From: Hydractinia symbiolongicarpus
Lineage: Eukaryota; Cnidaria; Hydrozoa; Anthoathecata; Hydractiniidae
Length of the DNA: 64,000 bases
Reading direction: 5' to 3'
Assembly (NCBI RefSeq): GCF_029227915.1
Contig: NC_079883.1
Coordinates: 29,638,001-29,702,000 of the forward strand
Position numbers and translations under genes: made by a program. The notes under the pieces were generated by a model, which saw only the letters and a list, made by a program, of their open reading frames with translations, was not told the DNA's origin and did no database searches. Of this stretch, positions 1-13,050 are shown in pieces. How positions within the stretch are numbered: position 1 is the stretch's first letter; each line of letters starts with the position of its first letter.

Positions 1-2040
1 GTAGTGCTTTATTTAAAAATTTAGATAAGTAAGTCTTTTTTTACTGTGGGATTAATCCTGGCCGTTAGCACGCGCTGAAAAAATAGCGACAGTTTCAAAA
101 ACAACATTTCATTGACTTTCTAACGGTATCAATCCGCTTGAGTTACAACTGTTGCGTCACATATTCGTCCCCACATGTATTTAGCGATAGTATTCGGATA
201 TTACTAGGTTGCATCGCTTTTAACATTGAAACATTTGACTGTGGGACTTAATTGAACTGATTTAGCACTTTGACCTTATGAATGTGATAAATGAGCCAGT
301 TTGATTACAAGAAGTAACATTCTTCTTAATTTGACTTGATTGCTGGAACTCAGGGATTACAGTGGTCAGTGTGGTAACTCTTTGTTAAAAAATGAAGATA
401 AATAAGTCTGTTTTTACTGTGGGTCCAATCCTAGCCGTTAATTCGCGCTGAAGAAAGAGAGACAGTTTCAAAAACTACATTTCATTGACTTTCTAACGGT
501 GTCAATCCGTTTGAGTTACAACGGTTGCGTCACATATTCGTACCAACATGTATTTAGTGATTTTCTTCCAATTTTACTAAGTTGTATTGCTTTTAACAGT
601 GAAACGAGTGACTGTGGGAATTAATTGAACTGACTCTGGACTATGTCTTTATAAATGTGACAGATGAGCCAATTGGTCTCCAAGGAATAACTTTCTTCCT
701 AATTTGACGTGATGGCTGGAATTCAGCGATTACATTAAGCATTGTGGTAGCGCTTTATTTAAAAATTTAGATAAATAAGTCTTTCCTTACTGTTGGACCA
801 ATCCTGGCCGTTAGCATGCGTGAATAAAGAGGAACAGATTTAAAAACTACATTTCATTGACTTTCTAAAGGTGTTAATCCGTTTGAATTGCAACGGTTGC
901 GTCACATATTCGTACCAACATTTATTTAGTGATTTTCTTTCAATTTTACTAAGTTGTATTGCTTTTAACAGTGAAACGAGTGACTGTGGGAATTAATTGA
1001 ACTGATTCTGGACTGTGACCTTGTAAATGCGATAAATGAGCCAATTGGGCACCAAGGAATAACATTTTTCTTAATTCGACATGATTGCTGGAATTCAGCG
1101 ATTACACTGGGCGCTGTGGTAGTGCTTTATTTAAAAATTTAGATAAATACGTCTTTTTTTACTGTGGGACTAATCGTGGCCGTTAGCACGCGCTGAACGA
1201 AAAGAGACATTCTCAAAAACTACATTTTATCGACTTCTTGGCGGTATCAATCCGTTTAAGTTACAACGGTTGCGTCACATATTCGTATCAACATGTATTT
1301 AGCGATAGTATTCTGATATTACTAGGTTGCATCGCTTTTAACATTGAAACATTTGACTGTGGGACTTAATTGAACTGATTTTGGACTTTGACCTTATGAA
1401 TGTGATAAATGAGCCAGTTTGACTGCAAGAAGTAACATTCTTCTTAATTTGACTTGATTGCTGGAACTCAGCGATTACAGTGGGCACTGTGGTAACTCTT
1501 TGTTAAAAAATGAAGATAAATAAGTCTGTTTTTACTATGGGACCAATCCTAGCCGTTAATTCGCGCTGAAGAAAGAGAGACAGTTTCAAAAACTACATTT
1601 CATTGACTTTCTAACGCTGTCAATCCGTTTGAGTTACAACGAATGCGTCACATATTCGTACCAACATGTATTTAGTGATTTTCTTCCAATTTTACTAAGT
1701 TGTATTGCTTTTAACAGTGAAACGAGTGACTGTGGGAATTAATTGAACTGACTCTGGACTATGTCCTTATAAATGTGACAGATGAGCCAATTGGTCTCCA
1801 AGGATTAACTTTCTTCTTAATTTGACGTGATGGCTGGAATTCAGCGATTACATTAAGCATTGTGGTAGCGCTTTATTTAAAAATTTAGATAAATAAGTCT
1901 TTCCTTACTGTTGGACCAATCCTGGCCGTTAGCATGCGCTGAATAAAGAGGAACAGATTTAAAAACTACATTTCATTGACTTTCTAAAGGTGTTAATCCG
2001 TTTGAATTACAACGGTTGCGTCACATATTCGTACCAACAT
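1..2040 (+). repeat. 3-mer HOR, period about 1118 bp
   Basis: The segment from 1 matches the segment from about 1119 in haplotype order. GTAGTGCTTTATTTAAAAAT occurs at both starts, GGTAACTCTTTGTTAAAAAA at 372 and about 1491, and AAGTCTTTCCTTACTGTTGG near 778 and 1895. The match weakens after about 2040, where the second copy reads TTATGATTTTTTTCCGATGT instead of the first copy's TTAGTGATTTTCTTTC. Monomers of the AATTGGTCTCCAAGG and AATTGGGCACCAAGG haplotypes are frequent here. The copies differ at many sites, so this is an older or partly converted HOR. Confidence 0.75.
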
Positions 2041-4119
2041 GTATTTTATGATTTTTTTCCGATGTGACTAAGTTGCATCGCTTTTAACAGTGAAACGAGT
2101 GACTGTGGGAATTAATTGAACTGACTCTGGACTATGTCTTTATAAATGTGACAGATGAGCCAATTGGTCTCCAAGGAATAACTTTCTTCTTAATTTGACG
2201 TGATGGCTGGAATTCAGCGATTACATTAAGCATTGTGGTAGCGCTTTATTTAAAAATTAAGTCAAATAAGTCACTTTTAACTGTGGGACCAATCCCAGCC
2301 GTTAGTTCCCGCTGAATAAACAAAGACAGTTTCAAAAACTACATTTCACTGACTTTCTAACGGTGTTAATCCGTTTGAGTTACAACGGTTGCGTCACATA
2401 TTCGTGCCAACATGTATTTAGTGATTTTTTTCAAAGTGACTAAGTTGCATCGCTTTTAACAGTGAAACGATTGACTGTGGGACTTAATTGAACTGATTCT
2501 GGACTGTGACTTTGTAAATGCGATAAATGAGCCAATTGGGCACCAAGGAATAACATTTTTCTTAATTCGACATGATTGCTGGAATTCAGCGATTACACTG
2601 GGCGCTGTGGTAGTGCTTTATTTAAAAATTTAGATAAATACGTCTTTTTTTACTGTGGGACTAATCCTGGCCGTTAGCACGCGCTGAACGAAAAGAGACA
2701 TTCTCAAAAACTACATTTCATCGACTTCTTGGCGGTATCAATCCGTTTGAGTTACAACGGTTGCGTCACATATTCGTATCAACATGTATTTAGCGATAGT
2801 ATTCTGATATTACTAAGTTGCATCGCCTTTAACAGTGAAACGATTGACTGTGGGACTTAATTGAACTAACTTTGGACTGTGACCTGATAAATGTTATAAA
2901 TGAGCCAACTGGACCCAAGAAATAACATTCTTCTTAATTTGACATGATTGCCGGAACTCAGCGATTACGCTGGGCGCTGTGGTAGCACTTCATTTAAAAA
3001 TTTAAATAAAAAAGTCATTTTTTACAGTGGGACCAATCCTAGCCGTTAGATCGCGCTGAAGAAATAGAGAAAGTTTCAAGAACTACATTTCATTGACTTA
3101 CTAACGGTGTCAGTCCGCTTGAGTTACAACGGCTGCGCCACATATTCGTCCCCACATGTATTTAGCGATAGTATTTGAATATTACTAGGTTGCATCGCTT
3201 TTAACAGTGAAAAGGTTGACTGTGGAACTTAATTGAACTGATTTTGGACTTTGACCTTATGAATGAGATAAATGAGCCAGTTTGACTGCAAGAAGTAACA
3301 TTCTTCTTAATTTGACTTGATTGCTGGAACTCAGCGATTACAGTGGGCACTGTGGTAACTCTTTGTTAAAAAATGAAGATAAATAAGTCTGTTTTTACTG
3401 TGGGACCAATCCTAGCCGTTAATTCTCGCTGAAGAAAGAGAAACAATTTCAAATACTACATTTCATTGACCTTCTAGCGGTATAAATCCGTTTCAGTTAC
3501 AACGGTTGCGTCACATATTCGTACCAACATGTACTTAGCGAAAGTATTCGGATAATACTAGGTTGCATCGCTTTTAACAGTGAAAAGGTTGACTGTGGGA
3601 CTTAATTGAACTGATTTTGGACTTTGACCTTATAAATGTGATAAATGAGCCCGTTTGACTACAAGAAATAACATTCTTCTTAATTTGACATGATTGCTGG
3701 AACTCAGCGATTACATTGGCCGCTGTGGTAGCACCTTATTAAAAAATTTAAATAAAAAAGTCATTTTTTACTGTGGGACCAATCCTACCCGTTATCGCGC
3801 GCTGAAGAAAAAGCGACAGTTTCAAAAACTACATTTCATTGACTTTCTAACGGATCAATCCGTTTGAGTTACAACTGTTGCGTGGCATATTCGTCCCCAC
3901 ATGTATTTAGCGATAGAATTCAGATATTACTAGGATAAATAAGTTATTTTTTATTGTGGGACGAATCCTAGCTGTTAGATCGCGCTGAAGAAATAGAGAA
4001 AGTTTCAAGAACTACATTTCATTGACTTACTAACGGTGTCAGTCCCCTTGAGTTACAACAGCTGCGCCACATATTCGTCCCCACATGTATTTAGCGATAG
4101 TATTTGAATATTACTAGGT
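2041..4119 (+). repeat. Mosaic satellite without a clear HOR
   Basis: Full-length monomers continue with phase markers at 2388, 2760, 3132, 3505 and 3877, but neighbouring monomers are of different haplotypes and no multimer repeats in tandem. The AACTGGACCCAAG haplotype appears near 2905 and the CTGCGCCACATATTCGTCCC haplotype near 3133. The segment ends in the truncated monomer described separately. Nothing other than satellite is visible. Confidence 0.75.
3878..4061 (+). repeat. Truncated monomer (184 bp spacing), junction at TAGG 3931-3934
   Basis: The spacing between successive phase boxes falls from about 373 to 184 bp (3877 to 4061). ATTACTAGG, normally followed by TTGCATCGC, is followed directly by ATAAATAAGTTATTTTTTAT, which normally lies after an AAAAAATTAGG stretch in the A half. 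The two parental sequences share TAGG at the join. Flanking markers match a pair of sites near 13.81 and 14.38 kb: CGGATCAATCC and GCGTGGC on the left, and CCTAGCTGTTAGATCGC on the right. Relative to that haplotype 562 bp, or 1.5 monomers, are missing. Confidence 0.88.
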
Positions 4120-5085
4120 TGCATCGCTTTTAACAGTGAAACGAGTGACTGTGGGAATTAATTGAACTGACTCTGGACTATGTCTTTATAAATGTGACAG
4201 ATGAGCCAATTGGTCTCCAAGGAATAACTTTCTTCTTAATTTGACGTGATGGCTGGAATTCAGCGATTACATTAAGCATTGTGGTAGCGCTTTATTTAAA
4301 AATTTAGATAAATAAGTCTTTCCTTACTGTTGGACCAATCCTGGCCGTTAGCATGCGCTGAATAAAGAGGAACAGATTTAAAAACTACATTTCATTGACT
4401 TTCTAAAGGTGTTAATCCGTTTGAATTACAACGGTTGCGTCACATATTCGTACCAACATTTATTTAGTGATTTTCTTTCAATTTTACTAAGTTGTATTGC
4501 TTTTAACAGTGAAACGAGTGACTGTGGGAATTAATTGAACTGATTCTGGACTGTGACCTTGTAAATGCGATAAATGAGCCAATTGGGCACTAAGGAATAA
4601 CATTTTTCTTAATTCAACATGATTGCTGGAATTCAGCGATTACACTGGGCGCTGTGGTAGTGCTTTATTTAAAAATTTAGATAAATACGTCTTTTTTTAC
4701 TGTGGGACTAATCGTGGCCGTTAGCACGCGCTGAACGAAAAGAGACATTCTCAAAAACTACATTTTATCGACTTCTTGGCGGTATCAATCCGTTTGAGTT
4801 ACAACGGTTGCGTCACATATTCGTATCAACATGTATTTAGCGATAGTATTCTGATATTACTAGGTTGCATCGCTTTTAACATTGAAACATTTGCCTGTGG
4901 GACTTAATTGAACTGATTTTGGACTTTGACCTTATGAATGTGATAAATGAGCCAGTTTGACTGCAAGAAGTAACATTCTTCTTAACTTGACTTGATTGCT
5001 GGAACTGAGCGATTACAGTGGGCACTGTGGTAACTCTTTGTTAAAAAATGAAGATAAATAAGTCTGTTTTTACTGTGGGACCAAT
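4120..5085 (+). repeat. Copy of the 583-1548 haplotype block (offset 3537 bp)
   Basis: From GAAACGAGTGACTGTGGG at 4138 the sequence follows that at 601 for about 950 bp. Shared variants include CTTTCCTTACTGTTGG, the GTAGTGCTTTATTTAAAAAT and ATAAATACGTC pair, and GGTAACTCTTTGTTAAAAAA. It diverges at about 5090, where CCAATCCCAGCC and GCTGAATAAAC replace CCAATCCTAGCC and GCTGAAGAAAG. The left edge is chimeric, joined to a TATTTGAATATTACTAGG haplotype. This indicates segmental copying across the 184-bp truncation. Confidence 0.75.
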
Positions 5086-6329
5086 CCCAGCCGTTAGTTC
5101 GCGCTGAATAAACAAAGACAGTTTCAAAAACTACATTTCATTGACTTTCTGACGGTGTTAATCCGTTCGAGTTACAACGGTTGCGTAACATATTCGTGCC
5201 AACATGTACTTAGTGATTTTTTTCGATGTGACTAAGTTGCATCGCTTTTAACAGTGAAACGATTGACTGTGGGACTTAATTGAACTGATTCTGGACTGTG
5301 ACCTTGTAAATGCGATAAATGAGCCAATTGGGCACCAAGGAATAACATTTTTCTTAATTCGACATGATTGCTGGAATTCAGCGATTACACTGGGCGCTGT
5401 GGTAGCACTTCCTTTAAAAATTTAAATAAAAAAGTCATTTTTTACAGTGGGACCAATCCTAGCCGTTAGATCGCGCTGAAAAAATAGAGAAAGTTTCAAG
5501 AACTACATTTCATTGACTTACTAACGGTGTCAGTCCGCTTGAGTTACAACGGCTGCGCCACATATTCGTCCCCACATGTATTTAGCGATAGTATTTGAAT
5601 ATTACTAGGTTGCATCGCTTTTAACAGTGAAACATTTGACTGTGGGACTTAATTGAACTGATTTTGGACTTTGACCTTATGAATGTGATAAATGAGCTAG
5701 TTTGACTGCAAGAAGTAACATTCTTCTTAATTTGACTTGATTGCTGGAACTCAGCGATTACAGTGGGCACTGTGGTAAATCTTTGTTAAAAAATGAAGAT
5801 AAATAAGTCTGTTTTTACTGTGGGACCAATCCTAGCCGTTAATTCTCGCTGAAGAAAGAGAAACAATTTCAAATACTACATTTTATTGACCTTCTAGCGG
5901 TATAAATCCGTTTCAGTTACAACGGTTGCGTCACATATTCGTACCAACATGTACTTAGCGAAAGTATTCGGATAATACTAGGTTGCATCGCTTTTAACAG
6001 TGAAACGGTTGACTGTGGGACTTAATTGAACTGATTTTGGACTTTGACCTTATAAATGTGATAAATGAGCCAGTTTGACTACAAGAAATAACATTCTTCT
6101 TAATTTGACTTGATTGCTTGAACTCAGCGATTACACTGGGCGCTGTGGTAGCGCTTTATTAAAAAATTAGGATAAATATATCATTTTTTACTGTGGGACC
6201 AATCCAAGCCATTAGTTCGCGCTGAAGAAATGGAGACATTCTCAAAAACTACATTTCATCAACTTCTTGGCCGTATCAGTCCGCTTGAGTTACAACGGCT
6301 GCGCCACATATTCGTCCCCACATGTATTT
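5086..6329 (+). repeat. Mosaic satellite without a clear HOR
   Basis: About three to four full monomers of mixed haplotype are present. They include AATTGGGCACCAAGG near 5325, the CTGCGCCACATATTCGTCCC type near 5552, and a GAAACAATTTCAAATACTAC variant near 5860 that also occurs at about 3440. Pieces therefore match 3.1-3.6 kb but not as a single tandem multimer. No other sequence type is seen. Confidence 0.7.
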
Positions 6330-7826
6330 AGCGATAGTATTTGAATATTACTAGGTTGCATCGCTTTTAACAGTGAAACGTGTGACTGTGGGACTTAATT
6401 GAACTGATTTTGGACTTTGGCCTTATAAATGTGATAAATGAGTTAGTTTGATTACAAGAAATAACATTCTTCTTAATTTGACTTGACTTGCTGGAACTCA
6501 GCGATTGCACTGGGCGCTGTGGTAGCACTTCATTTAAAAATTTAAATAAAAAAGTCATTTTTTACTGTGGGACCAATCCTAGCCGTTATCGCGCGCTGAA
6601 GAAATAGCGACAGTTTCAAAAACTAAATTTCATTGACTTTCTAACGGTATCAATCCGTTTGAGTTACAACTGTTGCGTCATGTATTCGTCCCCACATGTA
6701 TTTAGCGATATTATTCAGATATTACTAGGTTGCATCGCTTTTAACAGTGAAACATTTGACTGTGGGACTTAATTGAACTGATTTTGGACTTTGACCTGAT
6801 AAATGTGATAAATGAGCCGGTTTGACTATAGGAAGTAACTTTCTTCTTAATTTGACTTGATTGCTGGAACTCAGCGATTACACTGGGCGCTGTGGTAGCG
6901 CTTTATTAAAAAATTAAGATAAATAAGTCATCTTTTACTGTGGGACCAATCCAAGCGGTTAGTTCGCCCTAAAGAAATAGAGACATTCTCAAAAACTACA
7001 TTTCATCAACTTCTTGGCCGTATCAATCCGTTTGAGTTACAACGGTTGCGTCACATATTCGTACCAACATGTATTTAGCGATATTTTTCTGATATTACTA
7101 GGTTGCATCGCCTTTAACAATGAAATGATTGACTGTGGGATTTAATTGAACTAACTTTGGACTGTGACCTGATAAATGTAATAAATAAGCCAGTTTGACT
7201 ACAAGAAATGACATTCTTCTTAATTTGACATGATTGCTGGAACTCAGCGATTACACTGGGCGCTGTGGTAGCACTTCATTTAAAAAATTAAATAAAAAAA
7301 GTCATTTTTTACAGTGGGACCAATCCCAGCCGTTATCGCGCGCTGAAGAAATAGCGACAGTTTCCAAAACTACATTTCATTGACTTTCTAACGGTATCAA
7401 TCCGTTTGAGTTACAACTGTTGCGTCACATGTTCGTCCCCACATGTTTTTAGCGATAGTATTCAGATATTACTAGGTTGCATCGCTTTTAACAGTGAAAC
7501 ATTTGACTGTGGGACTTAATTGAACTGATTTTGGACTTTGACCTTATAAATGTGATAAATGAGCCAGTTTGACTACAAGAAGTAACATTCTTCATAATTT
7601 GACTTGATTGCTGGAACTCAGCGATTACACTGGGCGCTGTGGTAGCACTTTATTAAAAAATTAGGATAAATAAGTCATTTTTTATTGTGGGACGAATCCT
7701 AGCCGTTAGATCGCGCTGAAGAAATAGAGAAAGTTTCAAGAACTACATTTCATTGACTTACTAACGGTGTCAGTCCGCTTGAGTTACAACGGCTGCGCCA
7801 AATATTCGTCCCCACATGTATTTAGC
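6330..7826 (+). repeat. 4-mer HOR unit (about 1494 bp), first occurrence
   Basis: This four-monomer string recurs from about 7824 for part of its length and almost intact at about 14535-16030 (offset 8205 bp, 22 monomers). Diagnostic variants in order are GAGTTAGTTTGATTACAAG, GACTTGACTTGCTGG, GTCATGTATTCGTCC, GTTTGACTATAGGAAG, the CTTCTTGGCCG type, GTTCGTCCCCACATGTTTTT, and ATTCTTCATAATTTG. A 63-codon minus-strand open frame at 6367-6558 sits in the first monomer and recurs with the HOR. It is treated as chance. Confidence 0.75.
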
Positions 7827-9591
7827 GATAGTATTTGAATATTACTAGGTTGCATCGCTTTTAACAGTGAAACGTTTGACTGTGGGACTTAATTGAACTG
7901 ATTTTGGACTTTCGCCTTATAAATGTGATAAATGAGTTAGTTTGATTACAAGAAATAACATTCTTCTTAATTTGACTTGACTTGCTGGAACTCAGCGATT
8001 GCACTGGGCGCTGTGGTAGCACTTCATTTAAAAATTTAAATAAAAAAGTCATTTTTTACTGTGGGACCAATCCTAGCCGTTATCGCGCGCTGAAGAAATA
8101 GCGACAGTTTCAAAAACTACATTTCATTGACTTTCTAACGGTATCAATCCGTTTGAGTTACAACTGTTGCGTCATGTATTCTTCCCCACATGTATTTAGC
8201 GATATTATTCAGATATTACTAGGTTGCATCGCTTTTAACAGTGAAACATTTGACTGTGGGACTTAATTGAACTGATTTTGGACTTTGACCTGATAAATGT
8301 GATAAATGAGCCAGTTTGACTATAGGAAGTAACATTCTTCTTAATTGGACTTGATTGCTGGAACTCAGCGATTACACTGGGCGCTGTGGTAGCGCTTTAT
8401 TAAAAAATTAAGATAAATAAGTCATCTTTTACTGTGGGACCAATCCAAGCGGTTAGTTCGCGCTAAAGAAATAGAGACATTCTCAAAAACTACATTTCAT
8501 CAACTTCTTGGTCGTATCAATCCGTTTGAGTTACAACGGTTGCGTCACATATTCGTACCGACATGCATTTAGCGATATTTTTCTGATATTACTAGGTTGC
8601 ATCGCCTTTAACAATGAAATGATTGACTGTGGGATTTAATTTAACTAACTTTGGACTATGTCCTTATAAATGTGACAGATGAGCCAATTGGTCTCCAAGG
8701 AATAACTTTCTTCTTAATTTGACGTGATGGCTGGAATTCAGCGATTACATTAAGCCCTGTGGTAGCGCTTTATTTAAAAATTTAGATAAATAGGTCTTTT
8801 CTTATTGTTGGAACAATCCTGGCCGCTAGCATGCGCTGAATAAAGAGGAACAGATTCAAATACTACATTTCATTGACTTTCTAGCGGTATAAGTCCGTTA
8901 GTGTTACAACGGTTGCGTCACATATTCGTACCAACATGTACTTAGCGAAAGTACTCGGATAATACTAGATTGCATCGTTTTTAACAGTGAAACGTTTGAC
9001 TGTAGGACTTAATTGAACTGATTTTGAACTTTGATCTTATAAATGTGATAAATGAGTCAGTTTGAGTACAAGAAGTAACATTCTTCTTAATTTGACTTGA
9101 TTGCTGGAACTCAGCGATTGCACTTGGCACTGTGTTAGCGTTTTATTTAAAAATTAAGTCAAATAAGTCACTTTTAACTGTGGGACCAATCCCAGCCGTT
9201 AGTTTGCGCTGAATAAACAAAGACAGTTTCAAAAACTACATTTCATTGACTTTCTAACGGTGTTAATCCGTTTGAGTTACAACGGTTGCGTCACATATTC
9301 GTGCCAACATGTATTTAGTGATTTTTTTCGATGTGACTAAGTTGCATCGCTTTTAACAGTGAAACGATTGACTGTGGGACTTAATTGAACTGATTCTGGA
9401 CTGTGACCTTGTAAATGCGATAAATGAGCCAATTGGGCACCAAGGAATAACATTTTTCTTAATTCGACATGATTGCTGGAATTCAGCGATTACACTGGGC
9501 GCTGTGGTAGCACTTCATTTAAAAATGTAAATAAAAAAGTCATTTTTTACAGTGGGACCAATCCTAGCCGTTAGATCGCGCTGAAAAAATA
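7727..9591 (+). repeat. 5-mer HOR (1865 bp), copy 1
   Basis: Five monomers are repeated immediately downstream at an offset of 1865 bp. Diagnostic variants shared by both copies are CTGCGCCAAATATTCG, GTATTCTTCCCCACATG, CTTCTTGGTCGTATC, GTACCGACATGCATTTAGCG, TATTGTTGGAACAATCC, CCGTTAGTGTTACAAC and AGTTTGCGCTGAATAAAC. The few differences include GTACTCGG here against GTATTCGG in copy 2. The copies look about 99 percent identical by eye, so the duplication is recent. Confidence 0.85.
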
Positions 9592-11456
9592 GAGAAAGTT
9601 TCAAGAACTACATTTCATTGACTTACTAACGGTGTCAGTCCGCTTGAGTTACAACGGCTGCGCCAAATATTCGTCCCCACATGTATTTAGCGATAGTATT
9701 TGAATATTACTAGGTTGCATCGCTTTTAACAGTGAAACGTTTGACTGTGGGACTTAATTGAACTGATTTTGGACTTTCGCCTTATAAATGTGATAAATGA
9801 GTTAGTTTGATTACAAGAAATAACATTCTTCTTAATTTGACTTGACTTGCTGGAACTCAGCGATTGCACTGGGCGCTGTGGTAGCACTTCATTTAAAAAT
9901 TTAAATAAAAAAGTCATTTTTTACTGTGGGACCAATCCTAGCCGTTATCGCGCGCTGAAGAAATAGCGACAGTTTCAAAAACTACATTTCATTGACTTTC
10001 TAACGGTATCAATCCGTTTGAGTTACAACTGTTGCGTCATGTATTCTTCCCCACATGTATTTAGCGATATTATTCAGATATTACTAGGTTGCATCGCTTT
10101 TAACAGTGAAACATTTGACTGTGGGACTTAATTGAACTGATTTTGGACTTTGACCTGATAAATGTGATAAATGAGCCAGTTTGACTATAGGAAGTAACAT
10201 TCTTCTTAATTGGACTTGATTGCTGGAACTCAGCGATTACACTGGGCGCTGTGGTAGCGCTTTATTAAAAAATTAAGATAAATAAGTCATCTTTTACTGT
10301 GGGACCAATCCAAGCGGTTAGTTCGCGCTAAAGAAATAGAGACATTCTCAAAAACTACATTTCATCAACTTCTTGGTCGTATCAATCCGTTTGAGTTACA
10401 ACGGTTGCGTCACATATTCGTACCGACATGCATTTAGCGATATTTTTCTGATATTACTAGGTTGCATCGCCTTTAACAATGAAATGATTGACTGTGGGAT
10501 TTAATTTAACTAACTTTGGACTATGTCCTTATAAATGTGACAGATGAGCCAATTGGTCTCCAAGGAATAACTTTCTTCTTAATTTGACGTGATGGCTGGA
10601 ATTCAGCGATTACATTAAGCCCTGTGGTAGCGCTTTATTTAAAAATTTAGATAAATAGGTCTTTTCTTATTGTTGGAACAATCCTGGCCGCTAGCATGCG
10701 CTGAATAAAGAGGAACAGATTCAAATACTACATTTCATTGACTTTCTAGCGGTATAAGTCCGTTAGTGTTACAACGGTTGCGTCACATATTCGTACCAAC
10801 ATGTACTTAGCGAAAGTATTCGGATAATACTAGATTGCATCGTTTTTAACAGTGAAACGTTTGACTGTAGGACTTAATTGAACTGATTTTGAACTTTGAT
10901 CTTATAAATGTGATAAATGAGTCAGTTTGAGTACAAGAAGTAACATTCTTCTTAATTTGACTTGATTGCTGGAACTCAGCGATTGCACTTGGCACTGTGT
11001 TAGCGTTTTATTTAAAAATTAAGTCAAATAAGTCACTTTTAACTGTGGGACCAATCCCAGCCGTTAGTTTGCGCTGAATAAACAAAGACAGTTTCAAAAA
11101 CTACATTTCATTGACTTTCTAACGGTGTTAATCCGTTTGAGTTACAACGGTTGCGTCACATATTCGTGCCAACATGTATTTAGTGATTTTTTTCGATGTG
11201 ACTAAGTTGCATCGCTTTTAACAGTGAAACGATTGACTGTGGGACTTAATTGAACTGATTCTGGACTGTGACCTTGTAAATGCGATAAATGAGCCAATTG
11301 GGCACCAAGGAATAACATTTTTCTTAATTCGACATGATTGCTGGAATTCAGCGATTACACTGGGCGCTGTGGTAGCACTTCATTTAAAAATGTAAATAAA
11401 AAAGTCATTTTTTACAGTGGGACCAATCCTAGCCGTTAGATCGCGCTGAAAAAATA
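9592..11456 (+). repeat. 5-mer HOR (1865 bp), copy 2
   Basis: This is the tandem partner of the preceding 1865-bp block, with the same order of diagnostic variants (GTACCGACATG near 10425, TAGATTGCATCGTTTTTAAC near 10830). After about 11456 the periodicity ends: the next monomer reads CTGCACCACATATTCG with GTAGTTAGCG in place of CTGCGCCAAATATTCG. The distal part of this copy is itself the source of the following 3-mer duplication. Confidence 0.85.
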
Positions 11457-13050
11457 GAGAAAGTTTCAAGAACTACATTTCATTGACTTACTAACGGTGT
11501 CAGTCCGCTTGAGTTACAACGGCTGCACCACATATTCGTCCCCACATGTAGTTAGCGATAGTATTTGAATATTACTAGGTTGCATCGCTTTTAACAGTGA
11601 AACATTTGACTGTGGGACTTAATTGAACTGATTTTGGACTTTGACCTTATGAATGTGATAAATGAGCCAGTTTGACTGCAAGAAGTAACATTCTTCTTAA
11701 TTTGACTTGATTGCTGGAACTCAGCGATTACAGTGGGCACTGTGGTAACTCTTTGTTAAAAAATGAAGATAAATAAGTCTGTTTTTACTGTGGGACCAAT
11801 CCTAGCCGTTAATTCTCGCTGAAGAAAGAGAAACAAATTCAAATACTACATTTCATTGACCTTCTAGCGGTGTAAATCCGTTTCAGTTACAACGGTTGCG
11901 TCACATATTCGTACCAACATGTACTTAGCGAAAGTATTCGGATAATACTAGATTGCATCGTTTTTAACAGTGAAACGTTTGACTGTAGGACTTAATTGAA
12001 CTGATTTTGAACTTTGATCTTATAAATGTGATAAATGAGTCAGTTTGAGTTCAAGAAGTAACATTCTTCTTAATTTGACTTGATTGCTGGAACTCAGCGA
12101 TTGCACTTGGCACTGTGTTAGCGTTTTATTTAAAAATTAAGTCAAATAAGTCACTTTTAACTGTGGGACCAATCCCAGCCGTTAGTTTGCGCTGAATAAA
12201 CAAAGACAGTTTCAAAAACTACATTTCATTGACTTTCTAACGGTGTTAATCCGTTTGAGTTACAACGGTTGCGTCACATATTCGTGCCAACATGTATTTA
12301 GTGATTTTTTTCGATGTGACTAAGTTGCATCGCTTTTAACAGTGAAACGATTGACTGTGGGACTTAATTGAACTGATTCTGGACTGTGACCTTGTAAATG
12401 CGATAAATGAGCCAATTGGGCACCAAGGAATAACATTTTTCTTAATTCGACATGATTGCTGGAATTCAGCGATTACACTGGGCGCTGTGGTAGCACTTCA
12501 TTTAAAAATGTAAATAAAAAAGTCATTTTTTACAGTGGGACCAATCCTAGCCGTTAGATCGCGCTGAAAAAATAGAGAAAGTTTCAAGAACTACATTTCA
12601 TTGACTTACTAACGGTGTCAGTCCGCTTGAGTTACAACGGCTGCACCACATATTCGTCCCCACATGTAGTTAGCGATAGTATTTGAATATTACTAGGTTG
12701 CATCGCTTTTAACAGTGAAACATTTGACTGTGGGACTTAATTGAACTGATTTTGGACTTTGACCTTATGAATGTGATAAATGAGCCAGTTTGACTGCAAG
12801 AAGTAACATTCTTCTTAATTTGACTTGATTGCTGGAACTCAGCGATTACAGTGGGCACTGTGGTAACTCTTTGTTAAAAAATGAAGATAAATAAGTCTGT
12901 TTTTACTGTGGGACCAATCCTAGCCGTTAATTCTCGCTGAAGAAAGAGAAACAAATTCAAATACTACATTTCATTGACCTTCTAGCGGTGTAAATCCGTT
13001 TCAGTTACAACGGTTGCGTCACATATTCGTACCAACATGTACTTAGCGAA
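10775..13050 (+). repeat. 3-mer HOR (about 1118 bp), two copies
   Basis: The segment from about 10775 repeats from about 11893. TAGATTGCATCGTTTTTAAC occurs at about 10831 and 11949, CTGCACCACATATTCG at about 11523 and 12642, and GAAACAAATTCAAATACTAC at about 11830 and 12949. The second copy ends near 13055, where TAGGTTGCATTGCTTTTAAC replaces TAGATTGCATCGTTTTTAAC. The first copy overlaps the end of the 5-mer array, so this duplication is younger than the 5-mer or arose from its edge. Confidence 0.82.
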
